Source of the DNA: Deinococcus marmoris
GTDB lineage: Bacteria > Deinococcota > Deinococci > Deinococcales > Deinococcaceae
Assembly (NCBI RefSeq): GCF_001949125.1
Contig: NZ_MSTI01000091.1
Span: 87,012 to 151,011, forward strand
Direction of reading: 5' to 3'
Length of the DNA stretch: 64,000 nucleotides
The notes under the pieces were generated by a model. It was given only the letters and a program-made list of their open reading frames with translations, searched no databases and was not told the origin of the DNA. Below are positions 35,351 to 45,293 of the stretch, piece by piece. The position numbers were made by a program, and so were the translations under genes. Position 1 is the first letter of the stretch. Each line of letters starts with the position of its first letter.

Positions 35351-36817
35351 CTACCTCGACTCTACCGCGTGCGGCGCGCTCTGGCGAGGGAGAAACGTCC
35401 GCAAGTCGCACGAATCTCGCACGATCTGACGCGCTTCGGGCAGGGACGCGCCCGCCTGAATCAGCAGATTGCCCATCAACGTCGCCTCCACCGGGCCAGC
35501 GACCACCGTTTTGCCGCTGGCATCGGCGATGAGCTGATTCAGAACGCCGATCTGCGAACCGCCGCCCACGATATGAACGGTGCTGATGGGCTGCCCACTC
35601 ACGTCTTCCAGCACGTCCAGAATCTGCGCCGTTCTGTGGGCCAGGCTGTCCAGCACGCAGCGGGTGATCTCTGCGGGCGTCTGTGGCACCGCCTGACCCG
35701 TCTCGCGGCAATAAGTCTGGACGCGCACGGGCATATCCGCGCCAGGCGGTGAAAATCGGGCATCGTCCGGGTCTATGAGCGGGCCTCCCTCGACAGCCTG
35801 CGCCTGCGCGTAGAGTTCGCCGTATTCCAATCCCCAACCCTCGTTGCACTGCTGGATGATCCACAGGCCCATCACATTCTTGAGAAGTCGGGTGGTTGCC
35901 CCCTGACCATCAACACCCACGCCTGCCTCGTTGGTCAGGTTTTCCGCCCGTGTGCGCGGTGTGATGACCGGCTGGGGCGTCTCGATGCCCACCAGACTCC
36001 AGGTGCCGCTGGACACATAGGCCCAGCCTGTACCCTCGGCAGGCACGGCGGCGACGGCAGAGGCAGTGTCATGCGTGGCAGGCATGATGACCTGAACGCC
36101 GCCCAGCCCGGTTTCGCGGGACACCTCTGGCAAAAGTTCGCCCAGGACGCTGCCAGCTTCGACGATGCGCGGCAGTATTCCAGTTGGAATCTCCAGCGCG
36201 TTCAGCAGTTCCGCCGCCCACGTTCCAGTCTGCGGATTGAAAAACTGCGTGCTGCTGGCGTTCGTCCTTTCGGTCACGGCCACACCGCACAGCCAGAAGT
36301 GGAGGAGGTCAGGCACCATCAACATCGTCTGCGCGCGGACCAGATGTTCGGGCGCTTCGGCGGCAAGCTGATACAGGGTGTTGAAGGGCAGAAATTGAAT
36401 GCCAGTGGCGTCGTAAATCCGCTCGTCGGACAGTTGCGCCCGCACGCGCTCCATCACGCCGCTCAGGCGAGGGCTGCGGTAGTGGTGAACCTGCCCCAGC
36501 AGGTCGCCGCGCCCGTCCAGCAGGCCATAATCCACCGCCCAGGAATTGACGCCCACACTGGCGATCTCGCCGTGCCGCGACGCCAGTTTCAGGCCGTGCA
36601 GGACCTCGCGCCACAGGCCCAGGATGTCCCAGTAAAGTTGGCCGCGAACCGGAACGCCGCCGTTGGGGAAGCGGTGGAGAATCTCGACCTGGAGTTTGCC
36701 GCCTTCCAGCGTGCCGAGGGCGACGCGGCCACTGGAAGCACCCAGGTCAATGGCAATGAAGCGGCGTGTGGCGTGGGACTCGTGGCTGTTTTGATTGGAT
36801 TGGTTTTGGGACGCCAT
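35351..36817 (-). CDS. rhaB: Rhamnulokinase RhaB
   Basis: A 488-residue FGGY-family kinase. ATP-site elements include FIAIDLGASSGRVALGTLEGG at the N-terminus and VHIVGGGSQIGVLNQLIAD near the C-terminus. VNSWAVDYGLLDGRGDLL and VHHYRSPR are typical of rhamnulokinases. It phosphorylates L-rhamnulose at C1. The first 18 residues are Gln/Asn/Ser-rich. A GGAGGGGG ribosome site overlaps the edge of an intergenic palindromic repeat. Confidence 0.93.
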   Translation of the reverse strand: MASQNQSNQNSHESHATRRFIAIDLGASSGRVALGTLEGGKLQVEILHRFPNGGVPVRGQLYWDILGLWREVLHGLKLASRHGEIASVGVNSWAVDYGLLDGRGDLLGQVHHYRSPRLSGVMERVRAQLSDERIYDATGIQFLPFNTLYQLAAEAPEHLVRAQTMLMVPDLLHFWLCGVAVTERTNASSTQFFNPQTGTWAAELLNALEIPTGILPRIVEAGSVLGELLPEVSRETGLGGVQVIMPATHDTASAVAAVPAEGTGWAYVSSGTWSLVGIETPQPVITPRTRAENLTNEAGVGVDGQGATTRLLKNVMGLWIIQQCNEGWGLEYGELYAQAQAVEGGPLIDPDDARFSPPGADMPVRVQTYCRETGQAVPQTPAEITRCVLDSLAHRTAQILDVLEDVSGQPISTVHIVGGGSQIGVLNQLIADASGKTVVAGPVEATLMGNLLIQAGASLPEARQIVRDSCDLRTFLPRQSAPHAVESR

Positions 36818-36962
36818 GCTCGCCTACCCCCTCCCCAACCCTCCCCCATAAAGCGGGAGGGAGCTGACAACGCAGTCCTTGTTTTTCTTCTCCCTCTTCA
36901 TGGGGGAGATGTCGCGTAGCGACAGACTTGCAAAGCTGCGGAGCAGAGGGGGTGGTGAGCGT
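36818..36962. repeat. Palindromic intergenic repeat between rhaEW and rhaB
   Basis: The ends are imperfect inverted repeats (CTCGCCTACCCCCTC at the left, GAGGGGGTGGTGAGCG at the right) enclosing two smaller hairpins (CTCCCCC with GGGAGGGAG, and CTCCCTC with GGGGGAG). The design resembles the element at 46330-46470. It fills the whole rhaEW-rhaB junction and supplies the purine-rich ribosome site of rhaB. Confidence 0.6.
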
Positions 36963-36974
36963 AGCGAACTCGCC

Positions 36975-39077
36975 TCAGCGCACATACGCTGTCGGCACGC
37001 CCCCGTCCACCGTGATCACGCCGCCCGTCGTCTTCGCGGCGGCGGGCGAGATCAGCCAGTACGTCGCCTCGGCAATATCTTCGGGGAACACATTGACCTT
37101 GAGGGTGGTGCGGTTGCGGTAGAACTCTTCGAGCTGATCGGGCTGAAGGCCATACGTCGCCGCGCGTTCGGCCCGCCACTTGCCGTCCCAGATGCTGCTT
37201 CCGGCCAGGATGCCGTCGGGCAGCACCGAGTTGACCCGGATGCCCGCCGCGCCGCCTTCCTCGGCCAGACAGCGGGCCAGATGCAACTCTGCCGCCTTGG
37301 CCGCGCTGTAGGCCGCCGCGTTCTTGCCCGCCGCCACGCTGTTCTTGCTGCCGATAAACACCAGACTGCCGCCCGTGGCCTGCGCCCGCATCAGCTTGAA
37401 TGCCTCACGGGCCACCAGAAAGTAGCCGGTGGAGAGAATGCTCTGGTTGCGGTTCCACATTTCCAGGCTGGTGTCTTCGATGGGGGCGCTGGACGCGATT
37501 CCGGCGTTATTGACGGCGATGTCCACGCCGCCGTAGGTCAGGACGGCGTGCTGGTACGCATGGGTGACCTGCCCCTCCTCAGTCACGTTCATAGAAACGG
37601 CGGTGGCCCGGCGGTGGCCGCGCCCTTTGGTGACCTCATCCGCCACCGTCTGTCCACCGTCTGCGTTCAGATCGGCGATAACGATGTGCGCGCCGTCCGC
37701 CGCGAGCCGGTGGGCAATCGCCCGCCCGATACCGCTGGCCGCACCGGTGACCAGGGCCACATGCCCCTCCAGCGCCTTGGGCGCAGGCTTGAGGCTCAGT
37801 TTGTACAGTTCCAGCGGCCAGTATTCAATCGCGTAACTCTCGGCGGCGCTCAATGACACGAAGCCGCCCAGACTGCTGGCCGATTTCATGACCTGAATGG
37901 CGCGGGTGTAGAGCTGGCGCGACACGTCGGCCCCCTGAGCGTCCGGGCCGCTGTTGACCATGCCCAGCCCCGGAATCAATACCACGCGCGGCGCGGGCAT
38001 GAACATCACGTCGCCGTCTCCCTTATTCCCGTCGAAATACGCGGCGTACTCGGTCTTGAAGCGGGTCACGCCCTCCTGCGCGGCAGTTTTCAGGGCGTCC
38101 AGTCCCTGTTCCGGGGTCCAGTCCAGGTACAGCGGCACGCGCTTGGTATGCACCAGATGATCCGGGCAGGCCGCGCCCACCTGCGACAATTCGGCGGCAG
38201 CGTTGGAGTTGACGAATTCCATGATGTTCGGCGAGGTGTCCACTTCCAGAATCACCGGACGCGCCCCCTTCATCGCGCCGCGCAGAATGGGCAGAACGCT
38301 GAATAATAAGGCGTCACGTTCCTCGTCCGAAACGCTCTGGACTTTCGCGCCGCCGAAGGGCTGGGCCTCGGCGTGGGCGTCCAGATATGCCTGCGCCTCG
38401 CCGATGATTTTGAGGGTGAATTCGTAACTCTCTTTCGACGTGTCGCCCCAGGTCACCAGCCCGTGTTTGCCCATCACCACGGCTTCCAGCCCCGGATTGT
38501 CGCGCACCGCCGCGCCGATCTGCTGGCTCAGGGTGAAGCCGGGGCGGATATAGTCCACCCACGCCGCCCTGTCGCCGTAAATCTCGCGCATGATGTCGGG
38601 GCCGTTGGGGGTGCAGGCGATGGCGATAATCGCGTCCGGGTGCGTGTGATCCACATGCTTGGCCGGAACGAAAGCGTGCAGCAGCGTCTCGATGCTCTGG
38701 CGCGGGCGGCCCACTTCAAACGCCGTGCGGTCCAGATACGCCGTCATCTCCTCGTCGCTCATGTTAGGGCGGTCAAAGAGGGGGGAGACCTCGTCCAGCT
38801 TCAGTCCGGCAAATCCTTTCTCGGTGATGCTGGCGATGTCCGAACCCGAACCCTTGACCCACAGCACCGTCACGTCGCGGCCCAGGTGATCAATTTCGAC
38901 GCTCTTGGTGCTGGTGTTGCCGCCGTAGATGTTGACCAGCGTGCGGTCCGCGCCCAGCAGGTTGGAGCGGTAGGTCAGGCTGGCAAGGCCGTCTGATTTG
39001 GGCGCGGCGTCGTCGTTCCAGTGGTTTTCAGGCAGGCCAGGACGGGTGGAGGCGGTGCGGGTCTGGGTTTCGGTCAT
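36975..39077 (-). CDS. rhaEW: Bifunctional rhamnulose-1-phosphate aldolase / lactaldehyde dehydrogenase (RhaEW type)
   Basis: A 700-residue two-domain protein. Residues about 30-410 are a class II aldolase domain (LVNIYGGNTSTKSV, HVDHTHPDAIIAI with metal-binding His). Residues about 430-700 are an SDR (HVALVTGAASGIGRAIAHRL, NNAGIASSAP, catalytic YSAAK). In characterised relatives the first domain splits L-rhamnulose-1-P to DHAP and L-lactaldehyde, and the second oxidises lactaldehyde to lactate; some are annotated as alcohol dehydrogenases instead. The ATG at 39077 follows AAGGAG; upstream in-frame residues are repeat-derived. Confidence 0.92.
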   Translation of the reverse strand: MTETQTRTASTRPGLPENHWNDDAAPKSDGLASLTYRSNLLGADRTLVNIYGGNTSTKSVEIDHLGRDVTVLWVKGSGSDIASITEKGFAGLKLDEVSPLFDRPNMSDEEMTAYLDRTAFEVGRPRQSIETLLHAFVPAKHVDHTHPDAIIAIACTPNGPDIMREIYGDRAAWVDYIRPGFTLSQQIGAAVRDNPGLEAVVMGKHGLVTWGDTSKESYEFTLKIIGEAQAYLDAHAEAQPFGGAKVQSVSDEERDALLFSVLPILRGAMKGARPVILEVDTSPNIMEFVNSNAAAELSQVGAACPDHLVHTKRVPLYLDWTPEQGLDALKTAAQEGVTRFKTEYAAYFDGNKGDGDVMFMPAPRVVLIPGLGMVNSGPDAQGADVSRQLYTRAIQVMKSASSLGGFVSLSAAESYAIEYWPLELYKLSLKPAPKALEGHVALVTGAASGIGRAIAHRLAADGAHIVIADLNADGGQTVADEVTKGRGHRRATAVSMNVTEEGQVTHAYQHAVLTYGGVDIAVNNAGIASSAPIEDTSLEMWNRNQSILSTGYFLVAREAFKLMRAQATGGSLVFIGSKNSVAAGKNAAAYSAAKAAELHLARCLAEEGGAAGIRVNSVLPDGILAGSSIWDGKWRAERAATYGLQPDQLEEFYRNRTTLKVNVFPEDIAEATYWLISPAAAKTTGGVITVDGGVPTAYVR

Positions 39078-39149
39078 GTGGGCAGCTCCTTGATCGGGGT
39101 GAGAGACGGCAGCAGCTTTAAGAGATTTGGAGCTTGAGAGTGAGGAGTG

Positions 39150-39204
39150 GCGCTGGGAGGGCGCTTCGTTTCCCCCCTCCCAGCCTCCCCCGCAAGGAGG
39201 GAGG
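39150..39204. repeat. GC-rich hairpin repeat between rhaI and rhaEW
   Basis: CCTCCC (39184-39189) pairs with GGGAGG (39199-39204), with more C-runs and G-runs around it (GGGAGG at 39155, CCCTCCC at 39175). The composition matches the core of the other two palindromic repeats, so this is probably a partial copy of the same class. Confidence 0.45.
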
Positions 39205-39220
39205 AGCAAAGAGAAAGGCT

Positions 39221-40423
39221 TTAGACGATTCCAGCCTTTTCCCTGACCGGATAGCCGCCGCCGCCCGTCTGGGTCCCGCGCTCATCCGCAACTCTGGCCT
39301 GATAGCCGCTGTCCCGGTGCGCCTTGATCGGATCGAGCGGCAATCCCAGTTCGCCGCGCAGCTCCCGCAGCAGCGGGCGCACATCTGATTTGAAGGCGTC
39401 GGTCAGGACCCGGTGGGCGGCCAGCACATCGCCCCTCTCCTGGGCCTCGCGCAGCAGATCGCGGTCGATCAGCAGGGCGGCGGCGTAGGCTTCCTGGCAG
39501 TTCAGAACGCTTTGCAGCATGGCCTCCACCTTCGGCTCAATGTTGTGGCTCTGATCGATCATGTAGGCCACGTTCTGCGCAGTGCGGCGGGTCACGTCGT
39601 CCGCCGAATTCGCGCCGGAGACCAGTTCGGCGTAGATGCAAAACAGCTCGAAGGGGTTGGTGGTGCCCACGATCAGATCGTCGTCGGCATAGCGGCGGGC
39701 GTTGAAGTGGAAGCCGCCCAGCCGCCCCTCGTCCAGCAGAAAGGCCACGATCTGCTCGATGTTCACGCCCTGCGCGTGGTGCCCCAGATCGACAAGAACC
39801 TGTGCCTTTTCCCCGATGGCGAGGCAATGTGAGTACGCCGCGCCCCAGTCGAAAAGGTCCGTGGCGTAGAAAGCTGGCTCGAACAGTTTGTATTCCACCA
39901 GCATTCGCGCGTTGTCGGGCAGCGCGTCGTGAACCGTCTTCAACCCCGCACGCATCCGTCGTTTTCGCGCCCGTAAGTCGTCCTGCCCAGCGTAGTTGGT
40001 GCCGTCGGCAAACCACAGCGAGAGGTCACGGCTGCCGGTCTGTTTCATGACCTCCACGCAGTCCAGCAGGTGCGCCGTGGCCTGTTCGCGCACGGCCTCG
40101 TCCGGGTTGGTGACGCTTCCCAGCTTGTATTCCTCGTCCTGAAACACGTTGGGATTGATTGCGCCGATATGCAGGCCACGCGCTGAGGCATAGGTTTTCA
40201 ATTCCGAATAATCCTCTACCTCGTCCCAGGGAATGTGCAGGGCCACGCCGGGGGCGATGCCCGTCAGGCGCTGGACCTCGGCGGCGTCGTCCAGCTTTTC
40301 CCAGATGTCGCGGGCCGCGCCGGGGGCGGCAAAGGTCTTGAAGCGCGTGCCGGAGTTGCCGTAGCCCCACGACGGCGTTTCGATGCGCTGGGCTTGCAGG
40401 GCGGTCAGAAGATCGGCGTTCAT
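39221..40423 (-). CDS. rhaI: L-rhamnose isomerase (RhaI type)
   Basis: A 400-residue TIM-barrel isomerase of the Pseudomonas-type RhaI family, not E. coli RhaA. Characteristic blocks are [36 protein letters not shown], the metal-site run [39 protein letters not shown] and [17 protein letters not shown]. It converts L-rhamnose to L-rhamnulose. GGAGG lies 6 nt before the ATG; the gene follows the deoR-type regulator by 37 bp. Confidence 0.93.
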   Translation of the reverse strand: MNADLLTALQAQRIETPSWGYGNSGTRFKTFAAPGAARDIWEKLDDAAEVQRLTGIAPGVALHIPWDEVEDYSELKTYASARGLHIGAINPNVFQDEEYKLGSVTNPDEAVREQATAHLLDCVEVMKQTGSRDLSLWFADGTNYAGQDDLRARKRRMRAGLKTVHDALPDNARMLVEYKLFEPAFYATDLFDWGAAYSHCLAIGEKAQVLVDLGHHAQGVNIEQIVAFLLDEGRLGGFHFNARRYADDDLIVGTTNPFELFCIYAELVSGANSADDVTRRTAQNVAYMIDQSHNIEPKVEAMLQSVLNCQEAYAAALLIDRDLLREAQERGDVLAAHRVLTDAFKSDVRPLLRELRGELGLPLDPIKAHRDSGYQARVADERGTQTGGGGYPVREKAGIV

Positions 40424-40460
40424 AGGTTCCTCCAGAGAGCGGGCATCACCGTGCTGGGCA

Positions 40461-41237
40461 TTACGGGGCCACGATCAGTTGAATGTCGTCGTTGTCCAGG
40501 CGGGATTTCAGTTCGGCGTCGGGTTCGGCGTCAGTGATCAGGGTGTTGATATCGCTGTGATCGGCAATCGTCGCCAGCGCCTTGCGGCCAAACTTGCTGC
40601 TGTCCACCAGCGCCACCACGCTGCTGCCACTGCGGACCAGCGCCCGTTTCGCGCCCACCTCGGGCAGATGCGGATCGGTGAATCCGGCGTCCGGCGTGTA
40701 GCCTTTTGCTGAAAAAAAGACGAGATCGGGGTGCAGCCGCTCGATGGTGTCGGTGAAGAATGCGCCCACGAACGAACGGGCCGGAGCGTGAAAGTTGCCG
40801 CCCGCCATCAGGAAGGGCACGCCGCCTGCGGCCAGCACATTGGCGGCGTCCAAACTACAGGTGATCGCCTGAACCTGCCGGGCGGGCAACAGGCGGGCCA
40901 GCGCCAGACTCGTCGTGCTGGCGTCCAGCGCCACCGTATCGCCGTCCTGAATCAGATTCAAAGCGGCGCGGGCGATGCGTTCCTTGGCGTCCACGTTCTG
41001 AGAAGCGCGCATGGACTGCGACAGTTCCTCGGCGGTGCGCTCCAGCAGTTGTGCGCCGCCGTGGACGCGCAGCAGTTTGCCCTGTTCGCACAACGCATCG
41101 ATATCGCGCCGCACGGTCATTTCGTGAACGCCGAAGTCGGCGGCCAGATCCTTGATCCGCACCACCTTATCGCTCAGGGCACGGCGCAAGATGTCCTGCT
41201 GACGCCCCGGCAGGGGAGCCATGATCTCTGAATGCAT
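40461..41237 (-). CDS. DeoR/GlpR family regulator, probable rhamnose repressor
   Basis: A 258-residue repressor. The N-terminal HTH is [38 protein letters not shown]. The sugar-phosphate-sensing domain carries [17 protein letters not shown] and [18 protein letters not shown]. It is the first gene of the leftward rhamnose operon and is divergent from rhaM, so it most likely controls both arms. The effector is probably a rhamnose metabolite such as rhamnulose-phosphate (inference). An ATG 5 codons downstream is an alternative start. Confidence 0.88.
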   Translation of the reverse strand: MHSEIMAPLPGRQQDILRRALSDKVVRIKDLAADFGVHEMTVRRDIDALCEQGKLLRVHGGAQLLERTAEELSQSMRASQNVDAKERIARAALNLIQDGDTVALDASTTSLALARLLPARQVQAITCSLDAANVLAAGGVPFLMAGGNFHAPARSFVGAFFTDTIERLHPDLVFFSAKGYTPDAGFTDPHLPEVGAKRALVRSGSSVVALVDSSKFGRKALATIADHSDINTLITDAEPDAELKSRLDNDDIQLIVAP

Positions 41238-41259
41238 GGCGGTATCCTAACATCAAAGT

Positions 41260-41291
41260 CACAAAATGCAACAGGGTCTTGCAATGTTGTG
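41260..41291. promoter_or_regulatory. Candidate DeoR-type operator in the divergent rhamnose promoter region
   Basis: CACAAAATGCAA (41260-41271) and TTGCAATGTTGTG (41279-41291) are inverted copies (11 of 12 positions with one gap) around the 7-nt spacer CAGGGTC. The site overlaps the -35 of rhaM and of the leftward regulator gene, where bound repressor would close both promoters. Confidence 0.55.
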
Positions 41292-41308
41292 TGGGCTTGT
41301 GCTTAGAT
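41279..41308 (+). promoter_or_regulatory. Candidate promoter of the rhaM-transporter operon
   Basis: TTGCAA (41279-41284) and TTAGAT (41303-41308) are 18 nt apart, about 60 nt before the rhaM ATG. The -35 lies inside the palindrome, consistent with repression. Confidence 0.4.
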
Positions 41309-41368
41309 ACTTTCCGTACCTCAACCCAGCCAGGCCCCGGCGGCCCTTCACTTTCTCAGGAGTCTTTG

Positions 41369-41704
41369 ATGTCCCATCCTGCCCAACCACAACGGGTCTG
41401 TTTTCTGCTCCAGGTGCGCCCGGAGCGCCTCGCGGAGTACCGGGAACGCCACCGCGCGGTGTGGCCGGAGATGCTCGCGGCCCTGAGCGAGACGGGCTGG
41501 CATAACTATTCGCTGTTTCTGAAAGACGACGGCCTGCTGATCGGTTACTTTGAAACGCCCGATCTTCAGGCCGCCCGCGAAGGCATGTCACAGCGCGACG
41601 TGAATGCCCGCTGGCAAAGCGAGATGGCCCCGTTTTTCGTGGAACTGGACGGCAACCCGGACGAGGGCTTCCTGCAACTGGAAGAGGTGTTTCATCTTGA
41701 CTGA
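41369..41704 (+). CDS. rhaM: L-rhamnose mutarotase RhaM
   Basis: A 111-residue protein of the RhaM/RhaU family: [42 protein letters not shown] holds the active-site His and Tyr, and [26 protein letters not shown] is the usual C-terminus. It interconverts anomers of L-rhamnose. AGGAG lies 6 nt upstream of the ATG. It leads the rightward uptake operon. Confidence 0.93.
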   Translation: MSHPAQPQRVCFLLQVRPERLAEYRERHRAVWPEMLAALSETGWHNYSLFLKDDGLLIGYFETPDLQAAREGMSQRDVNARWQSEMAPFFVELDGNPDEGFLQLEEVFHLD

Positions 41705-43229
41705 ACCTCAAACCACCCAACCGCTGCTGACCCTCAGCCATGCCAGCAAGTCCTTCGGGCCAGTTCAGGCGCTCTCCGACGTGAGCATCAAGCTGTACCC
41801 CGGCGAAGCGCACGCGCTGCTGGGCGAGAACGGCGCGGGCAAAAGCACCTTCGTCAAGATTCTGGCCGGGGTTCACCGCCGCGAGGGCGGCACGCTGAGG
41901 GTGGCAGGCCAGAGCGCCGATTTCCACTCGCCCGGTGAGGCGACGGCAGCAGGAATTGCCATCATTTACCAGGAACCCACCCTCTTTCCCGATCTGTCGG
42001 TGGCCGAGAATGTATTGATGGGACGGCAGCCCCTGGCCGGACTGGGCCGCATCGACACCCGCGCCATGAACGCCCGCGTCACGGAGTTGCTGCGCGAACT
42101 GGGCGTGGCCCTCGATCCCTCGCGGCCCGTGCGCGGCCTGAGCATCGCCGATCAGCAACTGGTGGAAATTGCAAAGGCACTGTCGCTGAACGCCAACGTG
42201 CTGATCATGGACGAGCCGACGGCGGCCCTCACCCTGTCCGAGACAGACCGGCTGTTCCGGGTGGTGCGCGCCCTGCGCGAACGCGGCGCGGCGGTGCTGT
42301 TCATCACGCACCGGCTGGAAGAAGTGTTTGCCGAGTGCCAGCGCGTGACCGTCATGCGCGACGGCACCTGGGTCAGCAGCGGGCCGATCAGCGACTACGA
42401 CACCGATCTGGTGGTCAAGCAGATGGTGGGCCGCGAACTGGGTGACCTGTACCCGCGCGGCGAGATGACTCTGGGGGAGGTGGCGCTGTCCGTCCGCAAC
42501 CTGAGCCAGCCGAAAATGTTCTCCGATATTTCCTTCGACGTGAGTCGGGGCGAGATCGTCGCGCTGGCCGGGCTGGTGGGGGCCGGGCGCAGCGAGGTGG
42601 CCCGCGCCATCTTCGGCATCGATCCGCGCAGCGGGGGCGAGCTTCGCATCGGCGACGCTGTAATTCCGCCGAACAGCACCCGTGCTGCCATGAGCGCTGG
42701 GCTGGGCCTGGTGCCCGAAGACCGCCGCCAGCAGGGCCTGGTGATGGACCTGAGCATCGAGCGCAACGCCAACCTCGCCATTCTGAACCGCCTGACGGGT
42801 GGCCTATTAATGAACCGCAAGGCCGAGGCTGAGAACGCGCAGAACTGGACGAGCAAACTCCAGCTCAAGGCGCACCGCCTGAGCGATCCGGTCAGCAGCC
42901 TGTCGGGCGGCAACCAGCAGAAGGTGGTGCTGGCGAAATGGCTGTCCACCAATCCCAGCGTGCTGATCGTGGACGAACCGACGCGCGGTGTGGACGTGGG
43001 TGCGAAGGCCGAGGTGCATAAGACGCTGGCGGAACTGGCGGCCTCTGGTCTGGCCGTGCTGATGATCTCCAGCGACTTGCCCGAAGTGCTGGGCATGGCA
43101 GACCGTATTCTGGTCATGCGCGAGGGACAACTGGTGGGTGAACTGAGCCGCGCGGAGGCCAACGAGGAAGCCGTGATGTATCTGGCAACGGGGCAGCGGG
43201 CCGGGGCCAAACAGGCGGGTGCAGCGTGA
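41697..43229 (+). CDS. rhaT: Rhamnose ABC transporter ATP-binding protein (RbsA-type, two NBDs)
   Basis: A 510-residue ATPase with two nucleotide-binding domains. NBD1 has Walker [10 protein letters not shown] (about residues 44-52), the signature [15 protein letters not shown] and Walker [14 protein letters not shown]2 has the degenerate Walker [25 protein letters not shown] and [13 protein letters not shown], as usual in sugar importers. The start is probably TTG at 41697, overlapping the rhaM stop by 8 nt with GAGG upstream. The name follows the Rhizobium RhaT ATPase, not the E. coli symporter of that name. Confidence 0.9.
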   Translation: MTEPQTTQPLLTLSHASKSFGPVQALSDVSIKLYPGEAHALLGENGAGKSTFVKILAGVHRREGGTLRVAGQSADFHSPGEATAAGIAIIYQEPTLFPDLSVAENVLMGRQPLAGLGRIDTRAMNARVTELLRELGVALDPSRPVRGLSIADQQLVEIAKALSLNANVLIMDEPTAALTLSETDRLFRVVRALRERGAAVLFITHRLEEVFAECQRVTVMRDGTWVSSGPISDYDTDLVVKQMVGRELGDLYPRGEMTLGEVALSVRNLSQPKMFSDISFDVSRGEIVALAGLVGAGRSEVARAIFGIDPRSGGELRIGDAVIPPNSTRAAMSAGLGLVPEDRRQQGLVMDLSIERNANLAILNRLTGGLLMNRKAEAENAQNWTSKLQLKAHRLSDPVSSLSGGNQQKVVLAKWLSTNPSVLIVDEPTRGVDVGAKAEVHKTLAELAASGLAVLMISSDLPEVLGMADRILVMREGQLVGELSRAEANEEAVMYLATGQRAGAKQAGAA

Positions 43230-44248
43230 CCGAACGTTCTGTGGCCGCCTCCGCCCCAGCTTCCCCCGGCTGGCTGAGCCGCCTGCTGATGGCCCGCGAG
43301 GTCAGTCTGGTGGGCCTGCTGCTGCTGGTCACGCTGGGAACTGCCGTGATCAATCCGCTATTCCTCAGCTTCGGCAGCGTGCGCGATCTGCTGCTGAACG
43401 TGTCGATCATCGCCCTGCTGGTGGTGGGACAGACGCTGGTGCTGCTGATGAAACACGTCGATCTGAGCGTGAGCAGCACCGTGGGCCTCAGCGCCTTTCT
43501 GACCGGCTCGCTGTTCGTCGCCAATCCTGGAATGCCGGTACCGCTGGCCCTGCTGTTCGGGCTGGGGCTGGGGGCGGTGCTGGGCAGCGTCAACGGCCTG
43601 CTCGTCGCTTACGGCAAGGTTCCGGCCCTGGTCGCCACGCTGGGGACGCTGTACGTGTTCCGGGGCATTACCTACGCGGTGGTTCATGGCGGGCAGATCA
43701 ACGCTTCCAACCTGCCGCCGGGCTTCCTGGGCTTCGGCACCGGCAGCGTGCTGGGCGTGCCCAATCTGGTGTTGCTGGCGGTGGCGGTGCTGATCGGCTT
43801 CGCGTTCTACCTGCGCTCATACCGGGGCGGGCGCGAGTACTACGCCGTCGGCTCCAACAGCGAGGCCGCCGTACTGGCCGGGATCAACGTCACGCGGCGC
43901 ACCATGACCGGGTTTGTCCTCAGCGGGGCAATCGCGGGTCTAGCGGGCGTGCTGTATCTGGCGCGCTTCGGCACGGTAGACGCTACCGCTGGGACGGGGC
44001 TGGAGTTGCAGGTGATCGCGGCAGCGGTGGTGGGCGGCGTGAGCATCAACGGCGGCGTCGGCACGCTGCTGGGCGCGGGTCTGGGCGCACTGCTGCTGGG
44101 CGTGATGGGCAGCGCCCTGGTCACCCTGCGCGCCCCCGGCTTCTACCAGCAGGCCATTCAGGGCGCACTGCTGCTGGCCGCCATCAGCATCGACATGCTG
44201 GTGTCGCGCCGCGCCGCCAAACGCCTGCAAGAGGAGCGCAAATCGTGA
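43226..44248 (+). CDS. rhaP: Rhamnose ABC transporter permease (RhaP type)
   Basis: A 340-residue RbsC-family permease with about 8-10 membrane segments. Family blocks are [51 protein letters not shown] and [28 protein letters not shown] overlaps the ATPase stop as GTGA. It would pair with the next permease to form a heterodimeric channel. Confidence 0.9.
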   Translation: MTERSVAASAPASPGWLSRLLMAREVSLVGLLLLVTLGTAVINPLFLSFGSVRDLLLNVSIIALLVVGQTLVLLMKHVDLSVSSTVGLSAFLTGSLFVANPGMPVPLALLFGLGLGAVLGSVNGLLVAYGKVPALVATLGTLYVFRGITYAVVHGGQINASNLPPGFLGFGTGSVLGVPNLVLLAVAVLIGFAFYLRSYRGGREYYAVGSNSEAAVLAGINVTRRTMTGFVLSGAIAGLAGVLYLARFGTVDATAGTGLELQVIAAAVVGGVSINGGVGTLLGAGLGALLLGVMGSALVTLRAPGFYQQAIQGALLLAAISIDMLVSRRAAKRLQEERKS

Positions 44249-45234
44249 ACCGCTTCAAGGGTCTGCTGGGCTGGGAGTTCTCCCTGATCATCCTCGTCGG
44301 CGCAGCGCTGCTGATCGGCGGCCTGCTGTCACCCGACTTCCTCACCAGCTCCAACATCTCCTTCCTGACCGCCAATTTCAGCGAGGTGGCGCTGATGTCG
44401 CTGGCCATGACCCTGCTGATCATCGTGGGCGAGATCGATCTGTCGGTGGCGTCGATCCTTGGCCTGTGCAGCGCGGTCATCGGCGTGCTGTTCGCCGCCG
44501 GGGTGCCAATGCCGCTGGCGATTCTGGCGGCATTCGTGACCGGGGGACTGGCGGGGCTATTCAACGGCCTGCTGGTCACACGGCTGGGGCTGCCGTCGCT
44601 GGCGGTCACGATTGGCACGCTGGCGCTGTACCGGGGGCTGGCCTACGTGCTGCTGGGCGATAAGGCGATTGCGGACTTCCCGGCTTTCTACACCAACCTG
44701 GGCTTCGGCAACGTCCCCAGCACGCTGATCCCACTGCCGATGGCGCTGTTCGCGGTGCTGGCGATCCTGACCATTATCGTGTTGCACGCCACGCCGTTTG
44801 GCCGCTCGCTGTATGCGATTGGGGCCAACCAGATCGCCGCGCGGTTTTCGGGACTTCAGGTGGAGCGGGTCAAGCTCTCGCTGTTTGTGCTGTCGGGATT
44901 GATGGCCGCTCTGGCCTCGGCGGTCTACACCTTCCGTTTTGCCAGCGCCCGCGCCGACAATGCCAGCGGCTTCGAGCTGAGCGTGATCGCCGCCGTGTTG
45001 CTGGGCGGGGTCAGCATCTTCGGCGGGCGCGGCAGCGTGGTGGGAACGGTGGCCGCCGTGTTCCTGATCGGTATCATCAACGGCGCATTGACCATCCTGG
45101 ACGTGTCCAATGAAATCCTGACCATCGTGACCGGGCTGCTGCTGATCGGCTCGGTGCTGGTGCCCAACCTTCTGACCCATTTCCGCACCTACCAACAACG
45201 CCGCCGAATCAAAGGCGACTCCGTGATCCAGTAG
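44245..45234 (+). CDS. rhaQ: Rhamnose ABC transporter permease (RhaQ type)
   Basis: A 329-residue RbsC-family permease: LAMTLLIIVGEIDLSVASILGLCSA, GLPSLAVTIGTLALYRGLAYVLLG and SGFELSVIAAVLLGGVSIFGGRGS. The start is GTG at 44245, overlapping the previous stop as GTGA, with GAGGAG upstream. The longer open frame before it is a shadow of rhaP. Confidence 0.9.
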   Translation: MNRFKGLLGWEFSLIILVGAALLIGGLLSPDFLTSSNISFLTANFSEVALMSLAMTLLIIVGEIDLSVASILGLCSAVIGVLFAAGVPMPLAILAAFVTGGLAGLFNGLLVTRLGLPSLAVTIGTLALYRGLAYVLLGDKAIADFPAFYTNLGFGNVPSTLIPLPMALFAVLAILTIIVLHATPFGRSLYAIGANQIAARFSGLQVERVKLSLFVLSGLMAALASAVYTFRFASARADNASGFELSVIAAVLLGGVSIFGGRGSVVGTVAAVFLIGIINGALTILDVSNEILTIVTGLLLIGSVLVPNLLTHFRTYQQRRRIKGDSVIQ

Positions 45235-45293
45235 GGCATTCCGTCCAGAAACCCCTTCACCCGCCCCCTTCTCTCTCCCTTCGGAGGTTCGTT

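Noticed and set aside
34599..35864. Apparent 421-codon version of lutA
   Set aside because: The first 174 codons are a shadow of rhaB; LutA homology starts at the ATG at 35342.
43219..45234. Apparent 671-codon permease fusion
   Set aside because: Codons before the GTG at 44245 are a shadow of the first permease; real homology starts there, with a proper ribosome site.
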